A stretch of DNA of 59,213 nucleotides from a virus: the IMG/VR virus record IMGVR_UViG_3300032081_000715, positions 1 to 59,213 of that record, one strand, 5' to 3'. Made by a program: the position numbers and the translations under genes. Shown here in pieces: positions 33,535 to 40,316 of this stretch. The stretch's first letter is position 1, and the number at the start of each line of letters is the position of its first letter. The notes under the pieces are model-generated. The model had not been told where the DNA came from and made no database searches. It was given only the letters and a program-made list of their open reading frames with translations.

Positions 33535-34107
33535 ATGAATAAAGTAAAAAGTATACACGAAGCAAGAGCTATATTTGACTTGCTCGGTATTAAAGATGTC
33601 ACTAAAGACTGGCAGAGTAAAAAAGGTACTCAAGTTTTTGAGTTACCATTTAAAACTATGTATGCTAATGGCTATAAAGAAGTAAATAGATTTACTATTT
33701 ATAAAAGTGGCTATGTGCGTAAAATGCTAGTTAGCAGTAGTGGCGCAAGCTACTGTTGTTATCAACTAAACAGAACTCGCTCTGAAGATAATTACTATAA
33801 AGACTACGACATTAATGGTAACTGGACAGGTAAATACAATAAGTATGTCGGTAAAAAGCGAATAATGATACCTAATCATGAAGATCGCTTTGTTTACCTC
33901 TGTAATTATATACTTAAAAATTACTACAGAAATCAAACTGGTGCTAGTTTTTATAGAATTAATGACTATCAAACTAGTTTAATTAAGCAACAATCTAAAG
34001 AGCTTCATGAAACTAAATGTAGTAATGAACAATTACCATTTAAAGACTCGTCAGAACCAAGCGATGTACAATTAATAATTAACGGTCACCGTTATAAAGT
34101 AATATAA
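33535..34107 (+). CDS. Early hypothetical protein (190 aa)
   Basis: A Tyr/Asn/Lys-rich protein with an alpha/beta look: IHEARAIFDLLGIKDVTKDW at the start, many Tyr-rich strands in the middle (SYCCYQLNRTRSEDNYYKDY), and a C-terminal VQLIINGHRYKVI strand pair after QLPFKDSSEPSD. No known motif. Position among host-takeover-type genes suggests an early function. Confidence 0.6.
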   Translation: MNKVKSIHEARAIFDLLGIKDVTKDWQSKKGTQVFELPFKTMYANGYKEVNRFTIYKSGYVRKMLVSSSGASYCCYQLNRTRSEDNYYKDYDINGNWTGKYNKYVGKKRIMIPNHEDRFVYLCNYILKNYYRNQTGASFYRINDYQTSLIKQQSKELHETKCSNEQLPFKDSSEPSDVQLIINGHRYKVI

Positions 34108-34108
34108 T

Positions 34109-34195
34109 ATGATAGAAATAATAATAATATTTGTATCTGGTTTTTGTGCAGGTATGTACATAACTACGCAAATAAGTGATAAAATAAGAAAATAA
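34109..34195 (+). CDS. Tiny single-pass membrane peptide (28 aa)
   Basis: MIEIIIIFVSGFCAGMYITT followed by a short charged tail (QISDKIRK). It starts 1 nt after the previous stop and its TAA overlaps the next ATG (TAATG), the coupling seen throughout this operon. One transmembrane helix; function unknown. Confidence 0.5.
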   Translation: MIEIIIIFVSGFCAGMYITTQISDKIRK

Positions 34196-34410
34196 TGATA
34201 GAAAAATTAAAAGAAATAGAACAAGAACTAATGGACGAGTTAAGTCCAGAAAGTTATGAGCAAGTAAAAAGCTTATTAGTTGATTTTACCGCTCATGAAA
34301 CAGCTGTTTATAAAGCAGGTTATTTAGATGGTTTACAAGCGGCTATACTATTATCTCATGAAAATAGTAGTAATCATAGCTACACTATTGATTTAGAAGA
34401 TATATTTTAA
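34195..34410 (+). CDS. Small acidic early protein (71 aa)
   Basis: A helical acidic protein (LKEIEQELMDELSPESYEQV...) with a C-terminal GYLDGLQAAILLSHENSSNH segment. TAATG coupling to the preceding membrane peptide. I do not recognise a family. Confidence 0.6.
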   Translation: MIEKLKEIEQELMDELSPESYEQVKSLLVDFTAHETAVYKAGYLDGLQAAILLSHENSSNHSYTIDLEDIF

Positions 34411-34413
34411 ATC

Positions 34414-34443
34414 ACAAATTAAATACGATTACTCGTAGATAAT
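34414..34443 (+). promoter_or_regulatory. Early motif copy 5
   Basis: ACAAATT + AAATACG (34421-34427) + 10 nt + GATAAT (34438-34443). The ATG at 34446 lies 2 nt after the motif. Confidence 0.75.
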
Positions 34444-34445
34444 AT

Positions 34446-34667
34446 ATGTATATGAACAAATGTATAAAATGTAATAGTATCATGCCACAAGGTCGCGTTG
34501 ATCTTGGCTATAAAGTTTGTGTTAACTGCTCGTCAGTAATGCGTTATGGATGTATACCAATAACAAATCACAAGACAGGTAACGAAATACAAATAATGTC
34601 TAGCGAAGACGCTGAGTATATACTCAAGAAAACACGTAGACGTGGCTATGGTACTATGTTGAAATAA
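34446..34667 (+). CDS. Small zinc-ribbon protein (73 aa)
   Basis: Two CxxC pairs (CIKCNS near the start and CVNCSS about 20 residues later) make a DksA/TraR-like or ribbon zinc finger, followed by a basic C-terminus (KKTRRRGYGTMLK). The start could be 34446 or ATG 34452; either follows motif copy 5 directly. Possibly binds nucleic acid or RNA polymerase; unproven. Confidence 0.65.
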   Translation: MYMNKCIKCNSIMPQGRVDLGYKVCVNCSSVMRYGCIPITNHKTGNEIQIMSSEDAEYILKKTRRRGYGTMLK

Positions 34668-34684
34668 CTAAAATAATTAATAAT

Positions 34685-34858
34685 ATGACAATAGAAATAA
34701 CACAAGATGACTTTCAAGCTTACGAAGATGTAAGAGAATCAGGAGTAACTAACATGTTTAATACTTCTGTAGTTTCCGACTATTCAGGATTAAGTAGAGA
34801 TAAGATAGTTAGCATTATGCAAAACTATTCTGCGCTGAGAGATAGATACGGAAACTAA
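34685..34858 (+). CDS. Conserved small phage protein (57 aa)
   Basis: ATG 34685, stop 34858. The sequence contains YEDVRESGVTNMFNTSVVSD and SGLSRDKIVSIMQNY. I recognise the VRxSGxTNMF-x(n)-SGLSRxxIxxIM pattern from small conserved phage proteins of unknown function (DUF5049-like). It is the last gene before the structured RNA segment. Confidence 0.7.
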   Translation: MTIEITQDDFQAYEDVRESGVTNMFNTSVVSDYSGLSRDKIVSIMQNYSALRDRYGN

Positions 34859-35225
34859 TTCCGTAAGTCTCCAACGATAATAGCCTTCACGCGGCTGGAG
34901 ATGTAAGTAAATAACGTAATTGTCGTAGACTAGTTATTGAAACTAATAATTATCAAACGCGGGCGAAGAGAGTGTAACCGAAACTCGGCTCACCGAAACT
35001 CGGTATCTAATCTTCTTGCTGCACGAGTGGTGCAAACAGTACACGGTACTAGCTACTCAAAAAATCCGTCAAAGGTAGATCTAAAGTAGAATGAAACGGT
35101 ATAACTACCTCTACAGACGGTGAGTATGAACAGGAGTAATTGCTTGCACTAGTAAACGTTTTAACGAGCTAGTGAGTAATGAAGGTTGCTTGACGAAGCA
35201 GTGGGTTCGAGTCCCACTCATACTA
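34859..35225 (+). ncRNA. Structured non-coding segment ending in a tRNA-like domain
   Basis: The 408-nt gene-free interval 34859-35266 has no ORF fitting the dense packing around it but is full of stems: tctcc/ggaga (34868/34897) enclosing agcc/ggct, two identical 11-nt mini-hairpins ccgaaactcgg (34978-34988 and 34993-35003), tgcac/gtgca (35020-35034), and nested ccgtc/gacgg (35066/35116) with aggtag/ctacct (35073/35105). The end, 35123-35225, is tRNA-like. Acceptor agtatga pairs fully with tcatact, the T-arm is gtggg-ttcgagt-cccac, a variable-arm hairpin is tgctt/aagca, and a hairpin cactag/ctagtg has a 16-nt loop in place of the anticodon arm. Exact RNA ends are unknown. Confidence 0.6.
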
Positions 35226-35230
35226 CAATT

Positions 35231-35260
35231 ACAAATTAAATACGAATAAAGTAAGATAAT
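35231..35260 (+). promoter_or_regulatory. Early motif copy 6
   Basis: ACAAATT + AAATACG (35238-35244) + 10 nt + GATAAT (35255-35260), starting 5 nt after the tRNA-like element. The ATG at 35267 is 6 nt after the motif. Confidence 0.75.
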
Positions 35261-35266
35261 AATAAT

Positions 35267-35530
35267 ATGAAAAATTTATACGAAAAACTAAAACCTGAAA
35301 TACGCGATAGTATTCAGGAAGACTTAAAAAAATATCCTGCTACAACTATGGCTTTAATTGACAGCTTAAAGCGTAATAACTTTTGGTCTGATTTAAAAGT
35401 CCATGATGTTAGTAAGCTTATTAACTTTTCTCATACTAATTTATTATCTATAAGCCATATGGATTTATTATATGGTGATAGATTTTTAGTTAGTGATGAT
35501 GAAGATTATGTAGTATCAATAACAGGATAG
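35267..35530 (+). CDS. Small early hypothetical protein (87 aa)
   Basis: A helical protein (LYEKLKPEIRDSIQEDLKKY) with a charged C-terminal strand region (YGDRFLVSDDEDYVVSI). It starts directly after motif copy 6. No known motif. Confidence 0.6.
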   Translation: MKNLYEKLKPEIRDSIQEDLKKYPATTMALIDSLKRNNFWSDLKVHDVSKLINFSHTNLLSISHMDLLYGDRFLVSDDEDYVVSITG

Positions 35531-35531
35531 T

Positions 35532-35609
35532 ATGTTTGAGGTAAAAACAGTAATAATAATACAGCTTATATGTTATATACTATGGGCTATACAAGTAAGA
35601 ATTAAATAA
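35532..35609 (+). CDS. Tiny membrane peptide (25 aa)
   Basis: The frame MFEVKTVIIIQLICYILWAI ends QVRIK and is placed 1 nt after one stop and 1 nt before the next ATG. It is one hydrophobic helix with a positive tail. Real by packing logic, but too short for certainty. Confidence 0.4.
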   Translation: MFEVKTVIIIQLICYILWAIQVRIK

Positions 35610-35610
35610 T

Positions 35611-36024
35611 ATGGGAACAAGAGCAACAATAAGCATCGCTAAGCGTGAAGAAGGAATATCGTTTAGCGAAAAACCAGATAAAAAACTAGTAAGTATATAT
35701 CATCATTATGATGGATATCCTGAGTATTTAGGTGTGACATTAGCTAATTATCTACAAGATAAAACAATAACTAATGGACTAAATAGGAAAGACACAAACT
35801 GTTTTAATGGTATTGCATGCATGGCAGCATCTATTATAGCAGAGCTAAAAGATGAGCCAGGTAATGTATATATAGAAGATCCTGATAGACCTCATTCTTG
35901 GATAGATTATGAGTATTATGTATGGGGTGATTACCATAAAGATATATGGATTAGTATATTTGATGGTGACGAATGTATATTTGTAGGTAAACCAGATAAA
36001 TTACAAAATAAATACGGAGAGTAA
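35611..36024 (+). CDS. Conserved phage protein (MGTRATI... family)
   Basis: The 137-aa protein starts MGTRATISIAKREEGISFSE and contains YHHYDGYPEYLGVTLANYL, a pattern (MGTRxxI ... YxHxDGYPxxLG) I recognise from a widespread phage and plasmid protein of unknown function. A later YYVWGDYHKDIWISIFDG segment completes an alpha/beta fold. Its stop codon region forms part of early motif copy 7. Confidence 0.75.
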   Translation: MGTRATISIAKREEGISFSEKPDKKLVSIYHHYDGYPEYLGVTLANYLQDKTITNGLNRKDTNCFNGIACMAASIIAELKDEPGNVYIEDPDRPHSWIDYEYYVWGDYHKDIWISIFDGDECIFVGKPDKLQNKYGE

Positions 36025-36032
36025 TGGATAAT
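36003..36032 (+). promoter_or_regulatory. Early motif copy 7, embedded in coding sequence
   Basis: ACAAAAT + AAATACG (36010-36016) + 10 nt + GATAAT (36027-36032). It spans the last codons of the upstream gene (NKYGE-stop) and the first codons of the next (MDN), keeping the exact 17-nt offset despite coding constraint. Confidence 0.65.
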
Positions 36033-36311
36033 ATACATGAAGATAATTTAAAAAAACTAGCTAGATTTATTGCTGAAGAGTTGATAAATCTAGCACAAGA
36101 GACAAGTGGTGAAGATTGGACTGCCACTAACATAAAAGACCATCAAATAGGTGAGTTAGCACGCTGTGTCACCCTTCAAAATCTATACTTAGATCGCGAA
36201 GAATACGAAAAATGTGCTATAATGAAAATACGAATTATGGAGTTAAGTGATAAGCTAGGCTTACCAATTGACCCAAACTTAATGAATTTTGAAGATGAAG
36301 ATGAAATATAA
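36024..36311 (+). CDS. Small protein with UVR-like motif
   Basis: The 95-aa acidic helical protein contains LQNLYLDREEYEKCAIMKIR followed by IMELSDKLGLP, close to the UVR interaction hairpin and to the related 92-aa early protein at 32556. It overlaps the upstream stop by 1 nt and the ligase start by 11 nt. A role in repair or ligase partnering is only suggested by position. Confidence 0.65.
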   Translation: MDNIHEDNLKKLARFIAEELINLAQETSGEDWTATNIKDHQIGELARCVTLQNLYLDREEYEKCAIMKIRIMELSDKLGLPIDPNLMNFEDEDEI

Positions 36312-37173
36312 ACCAATGTTAGCTTACCCAGTAAGTGACAAACCAATAGACTACAAGAGTGTAGTGTATATGCAACCAAAGCTTGACGGCGTACGTTGCT
36401 TAATACAATATGAAGGCAGTGAAGTTAATGGCTACGAAAGTGTCGTAGCATATTCACGTAACGATAAAGAGTGGCTTAATATCAACCACATATTAGTAGA
36501 GTTGATACCCTTTTTTCGTAATTTTCCAGATGTTGTACTTGACGGCGAGTTGTATAATCATGATTTTAAAGACGATTTTGAGTCTATAATATCTATGGTC
36601 AGAAAAACAAAACCGACTGACGAGGCACGTCTAGAATCAGCCAAACACGTACAATTTCATTGTTATGATTATGTACCAGGCGCAGCTTTACGTGAAGCTA
36701 AATACTCTAGTCGTATAACTTGGCTTAAAAAAGAATTACAACCTAGTAATTGTATTAAGCACGTTTTCACACAGCTAGTTAGTAGTGAGAAAGAAGCTAA
36801 ACAAGTTCACAAGACTAATTTAGCTAATGGTTACGAAGGTTCTATTGTAAGAATCAATGATGTGTACAAATGTGGTCGATCGTGGTCACTGCGCAAGTTC
36901 AAAGATTTTCACGACGCTGAAGCTAATATAGTTGGTTATGAGGAAGGTAAAGGCAAGAGAGCCGGTACGTTAGGTAAGTTTTTAATGCAAGATGATGAAG
37001 GCATCCAGTTCGGTTGCCCACCCGGTAAGGGCCATAACTATAAAGATCTTGCAATAATGCTAGAAAATATACATCAGTATATAGGCCAACGTGCCACCTT
37101 CACTTTTTTTGAAAGAACCAAAGCAGGTAGTTATAGACACCCGCTATTTAAATGTATAAGAAATTATGAATAA
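36301..37173 (+). CDS. ATP-dependent DNA ligase
   Basis: About 290 aa from ATG 36301; upstream ATG 36295 and TTG 36289 are alternatives. Motif I, MQPKLDGVRC, gives the adenylated Lys27. Downstream are DVVLDGELYN (motif III), GYEGSIVR (motif IV) and WSLRKFKDF (motif V), then a C-terminal OB-fold region (GTLGKFLMQDDEGIQFGCPP). It would seal nicks during replication and recombination. Overlaps the UVR-like gene by 11 nt. Confidence 0.93.
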   Translation: MKYKPMLAYPVSDKPIDYKSVVYMQPKLDGVRCLIQYEGSEVNGYESVVAYSRNDKEWLNINHILVELIPFFRNFPDVVLDGELYNHDFKDDFESIISMVRKTKPTDEARLESAKHVQFHCYDYVPGAALREAKYSSRITWLKKELQPSNCIKHVFTQLVSSEKEAKQVHKTNLANGYEGSIVRINDVYKCGRSWSLRKFKDFHDAEANIVGYEEGKGKRAGTLGKFLMQDDEGIQFGCPPGKGHNYKDLAIMLENIHQYIGQRATFTFFERTKAGSYRHPLFKCIRNYE

Positions 37174-37276
37174 AGATAAACCAGATTGTGATCACTGCGG
37201 TATAGAATTAACCGTAGGAGATCACCCTAGCTGTTGTAGTGACTGCTGGGAAGAAAACGCAAAATATTACGAATAA
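37166..37276 (+). CDS. Tiny Cys-rich zinc-ribbon protein (36 aa)
   Basis: ATG 37166 overlaps the ligase stop by 8 nt. The peptide has CDHCG and CCSDCW, i.e. CxxC...CxxC, enough to ligate one zinc. It stops 2 nt before the next gene. Function unknown. Confidence 0.55.
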   Translation: MNKDKPDCDHCGIELTVGDHPSCCSDCWEENAKYYE

Positions 37277-37278
37277 TT

Positions 37279-37755
37279 ATGAACATATTTTACCTTGACA
37301 AATGCCCGATAAAGGCAGCCGAATACCAATATAATAAACATGTAGTAAAGATGATACTTGAGTCAGCTCAAATGTTATGCACCGCACATCATTGTGTTAT
37401 GGGTGAAGATGCTGATGTACCTTATAAAGTAGCACATAAAAACCACCCATCAACAATATGGGCTAGAAGTTCTGCTAATAATTATTTATGGTTATACCGA
37501 CATTTTACTTCGTTATCAAAAGAATATACTAAACGTTATGGTAAAGAACACTTGTCATACACTAAGTGTAAAGATAAAGTTAATATATTACCTGGCGGAT
37601 TAGCATGGTCAGGATTAACAGAAATGCCTCAGTGCATGCCTGATGAATATAAAGATGAGTGTAGTATACAAGCATATTGGAATTATTACATAGGTGAAAA
37701 ACATGTAGTAGCTCATGAATCAGAAACAATATATAAAACTAGACCAAATGGATAA
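37279..37755 (+). CDS. Pyrimidine-dimer-glycosylase-family-like phage protein
   Basis: The 158-aa protein opens MNIFYLDKCPIKAAEYQYNK followed by HVVKMILESAQMLCTAHH, and contains HKNHPSTIWARSSANNYLWL and MPDEYKDE. I recognise this set (DKHVVKMxxExAQxL...KxHPxxxWAR) from phage proteins grouped with pyrimidine dimer DNA glycosylase (PF03013-like). UV-damage repair is possible but the family function in phages is not well established. His and Asp/Glu residues are well placed for catalysis. Confidence 0.65.
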   Translation: MNIFYLDKCPIKAAEYQYNKHVVKMILESAQMLCTAHHCVMGEDADVPYKVAHKNHPSTIWARSSANNYLWLYRHFTSLSKEYTKRYGKEHLSYTKCKDKVNILPGGLAWSGLTEMPQCMPDEYKDECSIQAYWNYYIGEKHVVAHESETIYKTRPNG

Positions 37756-37879
37756 AAGATTAAAACTAAAAATTGAAGAGTTTAATAAAATAAAGTATAA
37801 TAAAAATAATTCTAAAAGAATTATTATAGGGACATTGAAACCAAACTGTGACAAAAGCCTTAAAAGGTCTAATCAGTAA
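37748..37879 (+). CDS. Small basic protein (43 aa)
   Basis: ATG 37748 overlaps the previous gene by 8 nt. The Lys/Asn-rich frame ends at 37879, just before the ATG (37887) of the HTH protein. Basic and probably disordered; tentative. Confidence 0.4.
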   Translation: MDKRLKLKIEEFNKIKYNKNNSKRIIIGTLKPNCDKSLKRSNQ

Positions 37880-37886
37880 TAGGCTA

Positions 37887-38522
37887 ATGTCATATATAAG
37901 CATGGAAAGACAGTTTAAATACCTTACAAACAAACGCGTTATATGGAGAAGAGATCCTATAACAGATATACCTGACATAGAAACAAAAGAATATATGTTT
38001 TATGAAAACGGTACTTACCAGGCTTATGACTTATTTAGAAGTAAAGCTAAAATAACAACATACAGGAGTCTAAAGTGGCACATGCTTACACTTTGGTATT
38101 TAAATCCTGACTGGACAAAGCATGACGCTATGGATATAGCTACGTGGATTACTAATAAAGATAATGGTTTTACAACCTTTAGTATTAATAAATGGAACGT
38201 AGCTAGACTCATAGATGATTTAAGTGTATTAGATTTAGAAGTGCCACCAACAAATAAACTTAGAAAAATAATATTTAAGTTTAACTGTGGTCTTACTAAG
38301 AAAGAAAAACTAAGCATTGTAGGTAAATTAATAGGTAGAATGAGAGGCATAAGTAGCAGCGATATCTACGAAGCAATGTTACAAATTAATTACGAAGGTG
38401 ATAAGATAATAATATCAAAGCTTGCAAAAATGTTAAATGTAACACCAAGAACAATATATAGGCGTATGGATAAATACCCTGCATTAAAAGAAGAAAAACA
38501 AATATTAAATGAAGAAACTTAG
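37887..38522 (+). CDS. Putative DNA-binding protein with C-terminal HTH
   Basis: I choose ATG 37887 (about 211 aa) over GTG 37848, which would overlap the small basic gene. The C-terminus KIIISKLAKMLNVTPRTIYR is a helix-turn-helix (xxLAxxLNVTPRTIYRRM). The N-terminal part is helical and basic with LKWHMLTLWYLNPDWTKHDA. It sits next to the 5'-nucleotidase and sigma genes, so it may regulate the middle transcripts. Overlaps the next gene by 14 nt. Confidence 0.65.
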   Translation: MSYISMERQFKYLTNKRVIWRRDPITDIPDIETKEYMFYENGTYQAYDLFRSKAKITTYRSLKWHMLTLWYLNPDWTKHDAMDIATWITNKDNGFTTFSINKWNVARLIDDLSVLDLEVPPTNKLRKIIFKFNCGLTKKEKLSIVGKLIGRMRGISSSDIYEAMLQINYEGDKIIISKLAKMLNVTPRTIYRRMDKYPALKEEKQILNEET

Positions 38523-38958
38523 AATATATGTAGATATGGACGGGGTCATTGCTGACTTTGAAAAAGCTAAAAAGCTTTTACCAAAACATCAACAAGGTAG
38601 ACCAGACTTATATGTCGATTATCTACACTTAGATGTAATACCAGGTGCTGAAGAAGCGATGAGCTATTTGAACGAGCACCACGAGGTATTTATAGCTTCG
38701 ACTCCTCCATGGACTAGAATACAAGTATGGGCTGACAAGCGTGCGTGGCTTGAGCAATGGTTCCCAGACTTAAAACGTAAACTAATACTCACGCACAGAA
38801 AAGATTTATTAATCGGTGATGTCTTAATTGATGATAGTCAATACAGAGGTCAACCAGATTTTAAGGGTGAATGGTTCTGGTTTAATCAAAACTGGACTAA
38901 CAAGAACTGGAAAGCATGTTTAAAATTTATAAAAAAACTAGAAAATGAAGAAATATAA
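38509..38958 (+). CDS. 5'(3')-deoxyribonucleotidase-like HAD phosphatase
   Basis: The 149-aa protein starts MKKLRIYVDMDGVIADFEKA, HAD motif I with Asp9 and Asp11. IASTPPWTRIQVWADKRAWL gives motif II, LTHRKDLLIGDVLIDD motifs III and IV. This matches the NT5C-type deoxynucleotidases carried by many phages. It would dephosphorylate dNMPs and tune the nucleotide pool with the phage RNR and TS. Confidence 0.85.
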   Translation: MKKLRIYVDMDGVIADFEKAKKLLPKHQQGRPDLYVDYLHLDVIPGAEEAMSYLNEHHEVFIASTPPWTRIQVWADKRAWLEQWFPDLKRKLILTHRKDLLIGDVLIDDSQYRGQPDFKGEWFWFNQNWTNKNWKACLKFIKKLENEEI

Positions 38959-39700
38959 CATACAAAACTACGTAAGATATAAGCACGACATGAGTGCTGT
39001 ATTATCAAGGTTGCCTGACGTTTCGTATAGTCAGTATACTAGAAATCAGTTAATTGAAAAATTTTTACCACTTGTGGAAAACTTAGCTAGAAAATTTTCA
39101 ACATCACAGCAAGCAATAGGCGTAATGACTATAAATGATTTAATTCAAGAAGGTTTTTATGGCTTATGTGCTGGCGCTGATAGGGTAAATTGGCTAACCA
39201 TACAAGACGCTAAAGATCAAGAAAAAACTTTAAAATCTTTTTTATCTAAAAGAATTAAAGGTGCTATACGTAGAGGTATTGATAGCAATAGAGGTAGCAT
39301 GCGTATACCTGAACATAAGTTAAATGAAATACGCAAAGACTTTGGCGAAGATAGAAAAGCTGTTGAGTTATTTTTTAATTCAGTATTTACAAGCCTTGAT
39401 GATGGAACACCAGAACAACGTAATGCAGCTTACAACATACCTGACATAAAGACTTACAATAAAGGTTGGCTGTCAGCTTACTTAAAAGCCTTGATGTTAC
39501 AATACTTAAATCCAAAAGAGTACCAAGTGTTAAGACTATCATATGGGCTTGATTGTGAAAAGCATTCAGCTAAAGAAATTGCAGACATATTAGGTATAAA
39601 AGGTAGTAGCTCTTATGTGCGTATATCGCAGTTAAAAAAGCTTGCTATTGATAAGTTAATCGAGAAAGTTCCACACTCGCAAGTGATTGACTATCTGTAA
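38945..39700 (+). CDS. Sigma-70 family RNA polymerase sigma factor
   Basis: The 251-aa protein has region 2 (LVENLARKFSTS ... TINDLIQEGFYGLCAGADRV) and a region 4-like C-terminus (EYQVLRLSYGLDCEKHSAKE, IADILGIKGSSSYVRISQLK). Between them is KRIKGAIRRGIDSNRGSMRI, matching the 2.4/3.0 area. It probably redirects host RNA polymerase to one of the two repeated promoter motifs in this genome. Overlaps the nucleotidase gene by 14 nt. The next gene has its own promoter motif, so it ends the early transcript. Confidence 0.85.
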   Translation: MKKYNIQNYVRYKHDMSAVLSRLPDVSYSQYTRNQLIEKFLPLVENLARKFSTSQQAIGVMTINDLIQEGFYGLCAGADRVNWLTIQDAKDQEKTLKSFLSKRIKGAIRRGIDSNRGSMRIPEHKLNEIRKDFGEDRKAVELFFNSVFTSLDDGTPEQRNAAYNIPDIKTYNKGWLSAYLKALMLQYLNPKEYQVLRLSYGLDCEKHSAKEIADILGIKGSSSYVRISQLKKLAIDKLIEKVPHSQVIDYL

Positions 39701-39727
39701 GTTACTAATGTAAATTAATAAAAAAAT

Positions 39728-39745
39728 ATGTAATTATATATATAG
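39728..39745 (+). promoter_or_regulatory. Putative middle promoter motif, copy 3 (plus strand)
   Basis: ATGTAATTATATATATAG, nearly the same as the minus-strand copies at 4601-4617 and 14483-14499, lies 16 nt before the ATG of the ERF gene. It occupies one of the few gaps (61 nt) in the plus-strand block, right after the sigma gene. Confidence 0.55.
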
Positions 39746-39761
39746 ACCAAAACTATAAACC

Positions 39762-40316
39762 ATGAAAGATTTAAACCAAAAATTAGCAGTCATACAGACT
39801 GAACTAAAAGCAAAAAAGTCTTCTTATAATTCTTTTGGAAAATACTATTTCCGTAAAGCAGAAGACATACTCGAGGCAGTAAAGCCTTTTTTATTACGAG
39901 AGAAAGTATCAGTTAGAGTAGAAGAAGAATTAATTGATACAACTCACGTACCTGTAATTAAATCAACGGCCATCTTGTCTGATGGTGCAAATTCAATCAC
40001 AGCAACAGCAATAGTCGGTGTAGACCTTACACAAAAAGGTATGCAAACAGCACAACAATTTGGAGCGGCTTCATCTTATGGAAAGAAGTATGCATTAGGC
40101 AACTTATTTCTAATCGATGATACAGCAGATGCTGACTCTACTAATAGTGGAGGTACGGCTAGTAAAATTGTGAATAATGCTAAACTTAAAATGAGCGAAG
40201 ACCAATGGAAAAAAGCTATTGAGTTTGTAAAAGGAGGAGGGGCTATATCTGCCATCGAGTCTAAATATAACGTTACACCATCACAAATGGTAAAACTAAA
40301 ATCAATAAATGAATAA
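39762..40316 (+). CDS. ERF-family single-strand annealing recombinase
   Basis: The 184-aa protein has the ERF signature: FGKYYFRKAEDILEAVKPFL, a beta core, then GMQTAQQFGAASSYGKKYAL followed by GNLFLIDDTADADS. A helical C-terminus (DQWKKAIEFVKGGGAISAIE) follows. It anneals complementary strands during phage recombination-dependent replication and is paired with the RecE-like nuclease that overlaps it by 8 nt. Confidence 0.9.
   Translation: MKDLNQKLAVIQTELKAKKSSYNSFGKYYFRKAEDILEAVKPFLLREKVSVRVEEELIDTTHVPVIKSTAILSDGANSITATAIVGVDLTQKGMQTAQQFGAASSYGKKYALGNLFLIDDTADADSTNSGGTASKIVNNAKLKMSEDQWKKAIEFVKGGGAISAIESKYNVTPSQMVKLKSINE

Noticed and set aside
34859-35225. tmRNA, RNase P RNA or group I intron
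   Set aside because: I found no tag-peptide reading frame, no RNase P core sequences and no recognisable group I core (P3/P7) elements by eye; covariance search is needed to settle it.
36220-36260. Eighth early motif (AAATACG at about 36226)
   Set aside because: No GATAAT at the 17-nt offset; it lies inside coding sequence.
36289-36300. TTG start for DNA ligase
   Set aside because: ATG codons at 36295 and 36301 are available and the repeated MKMKMK prefix looks like read-through of the upstream gene.
37848-37886. GTG start extending the HTH protein by 13 residues
   Set aside because: It would overlap the 43-aa frame out of register, and ATG 37887 follows that stop by 7 nt as elsewhere in the operon.
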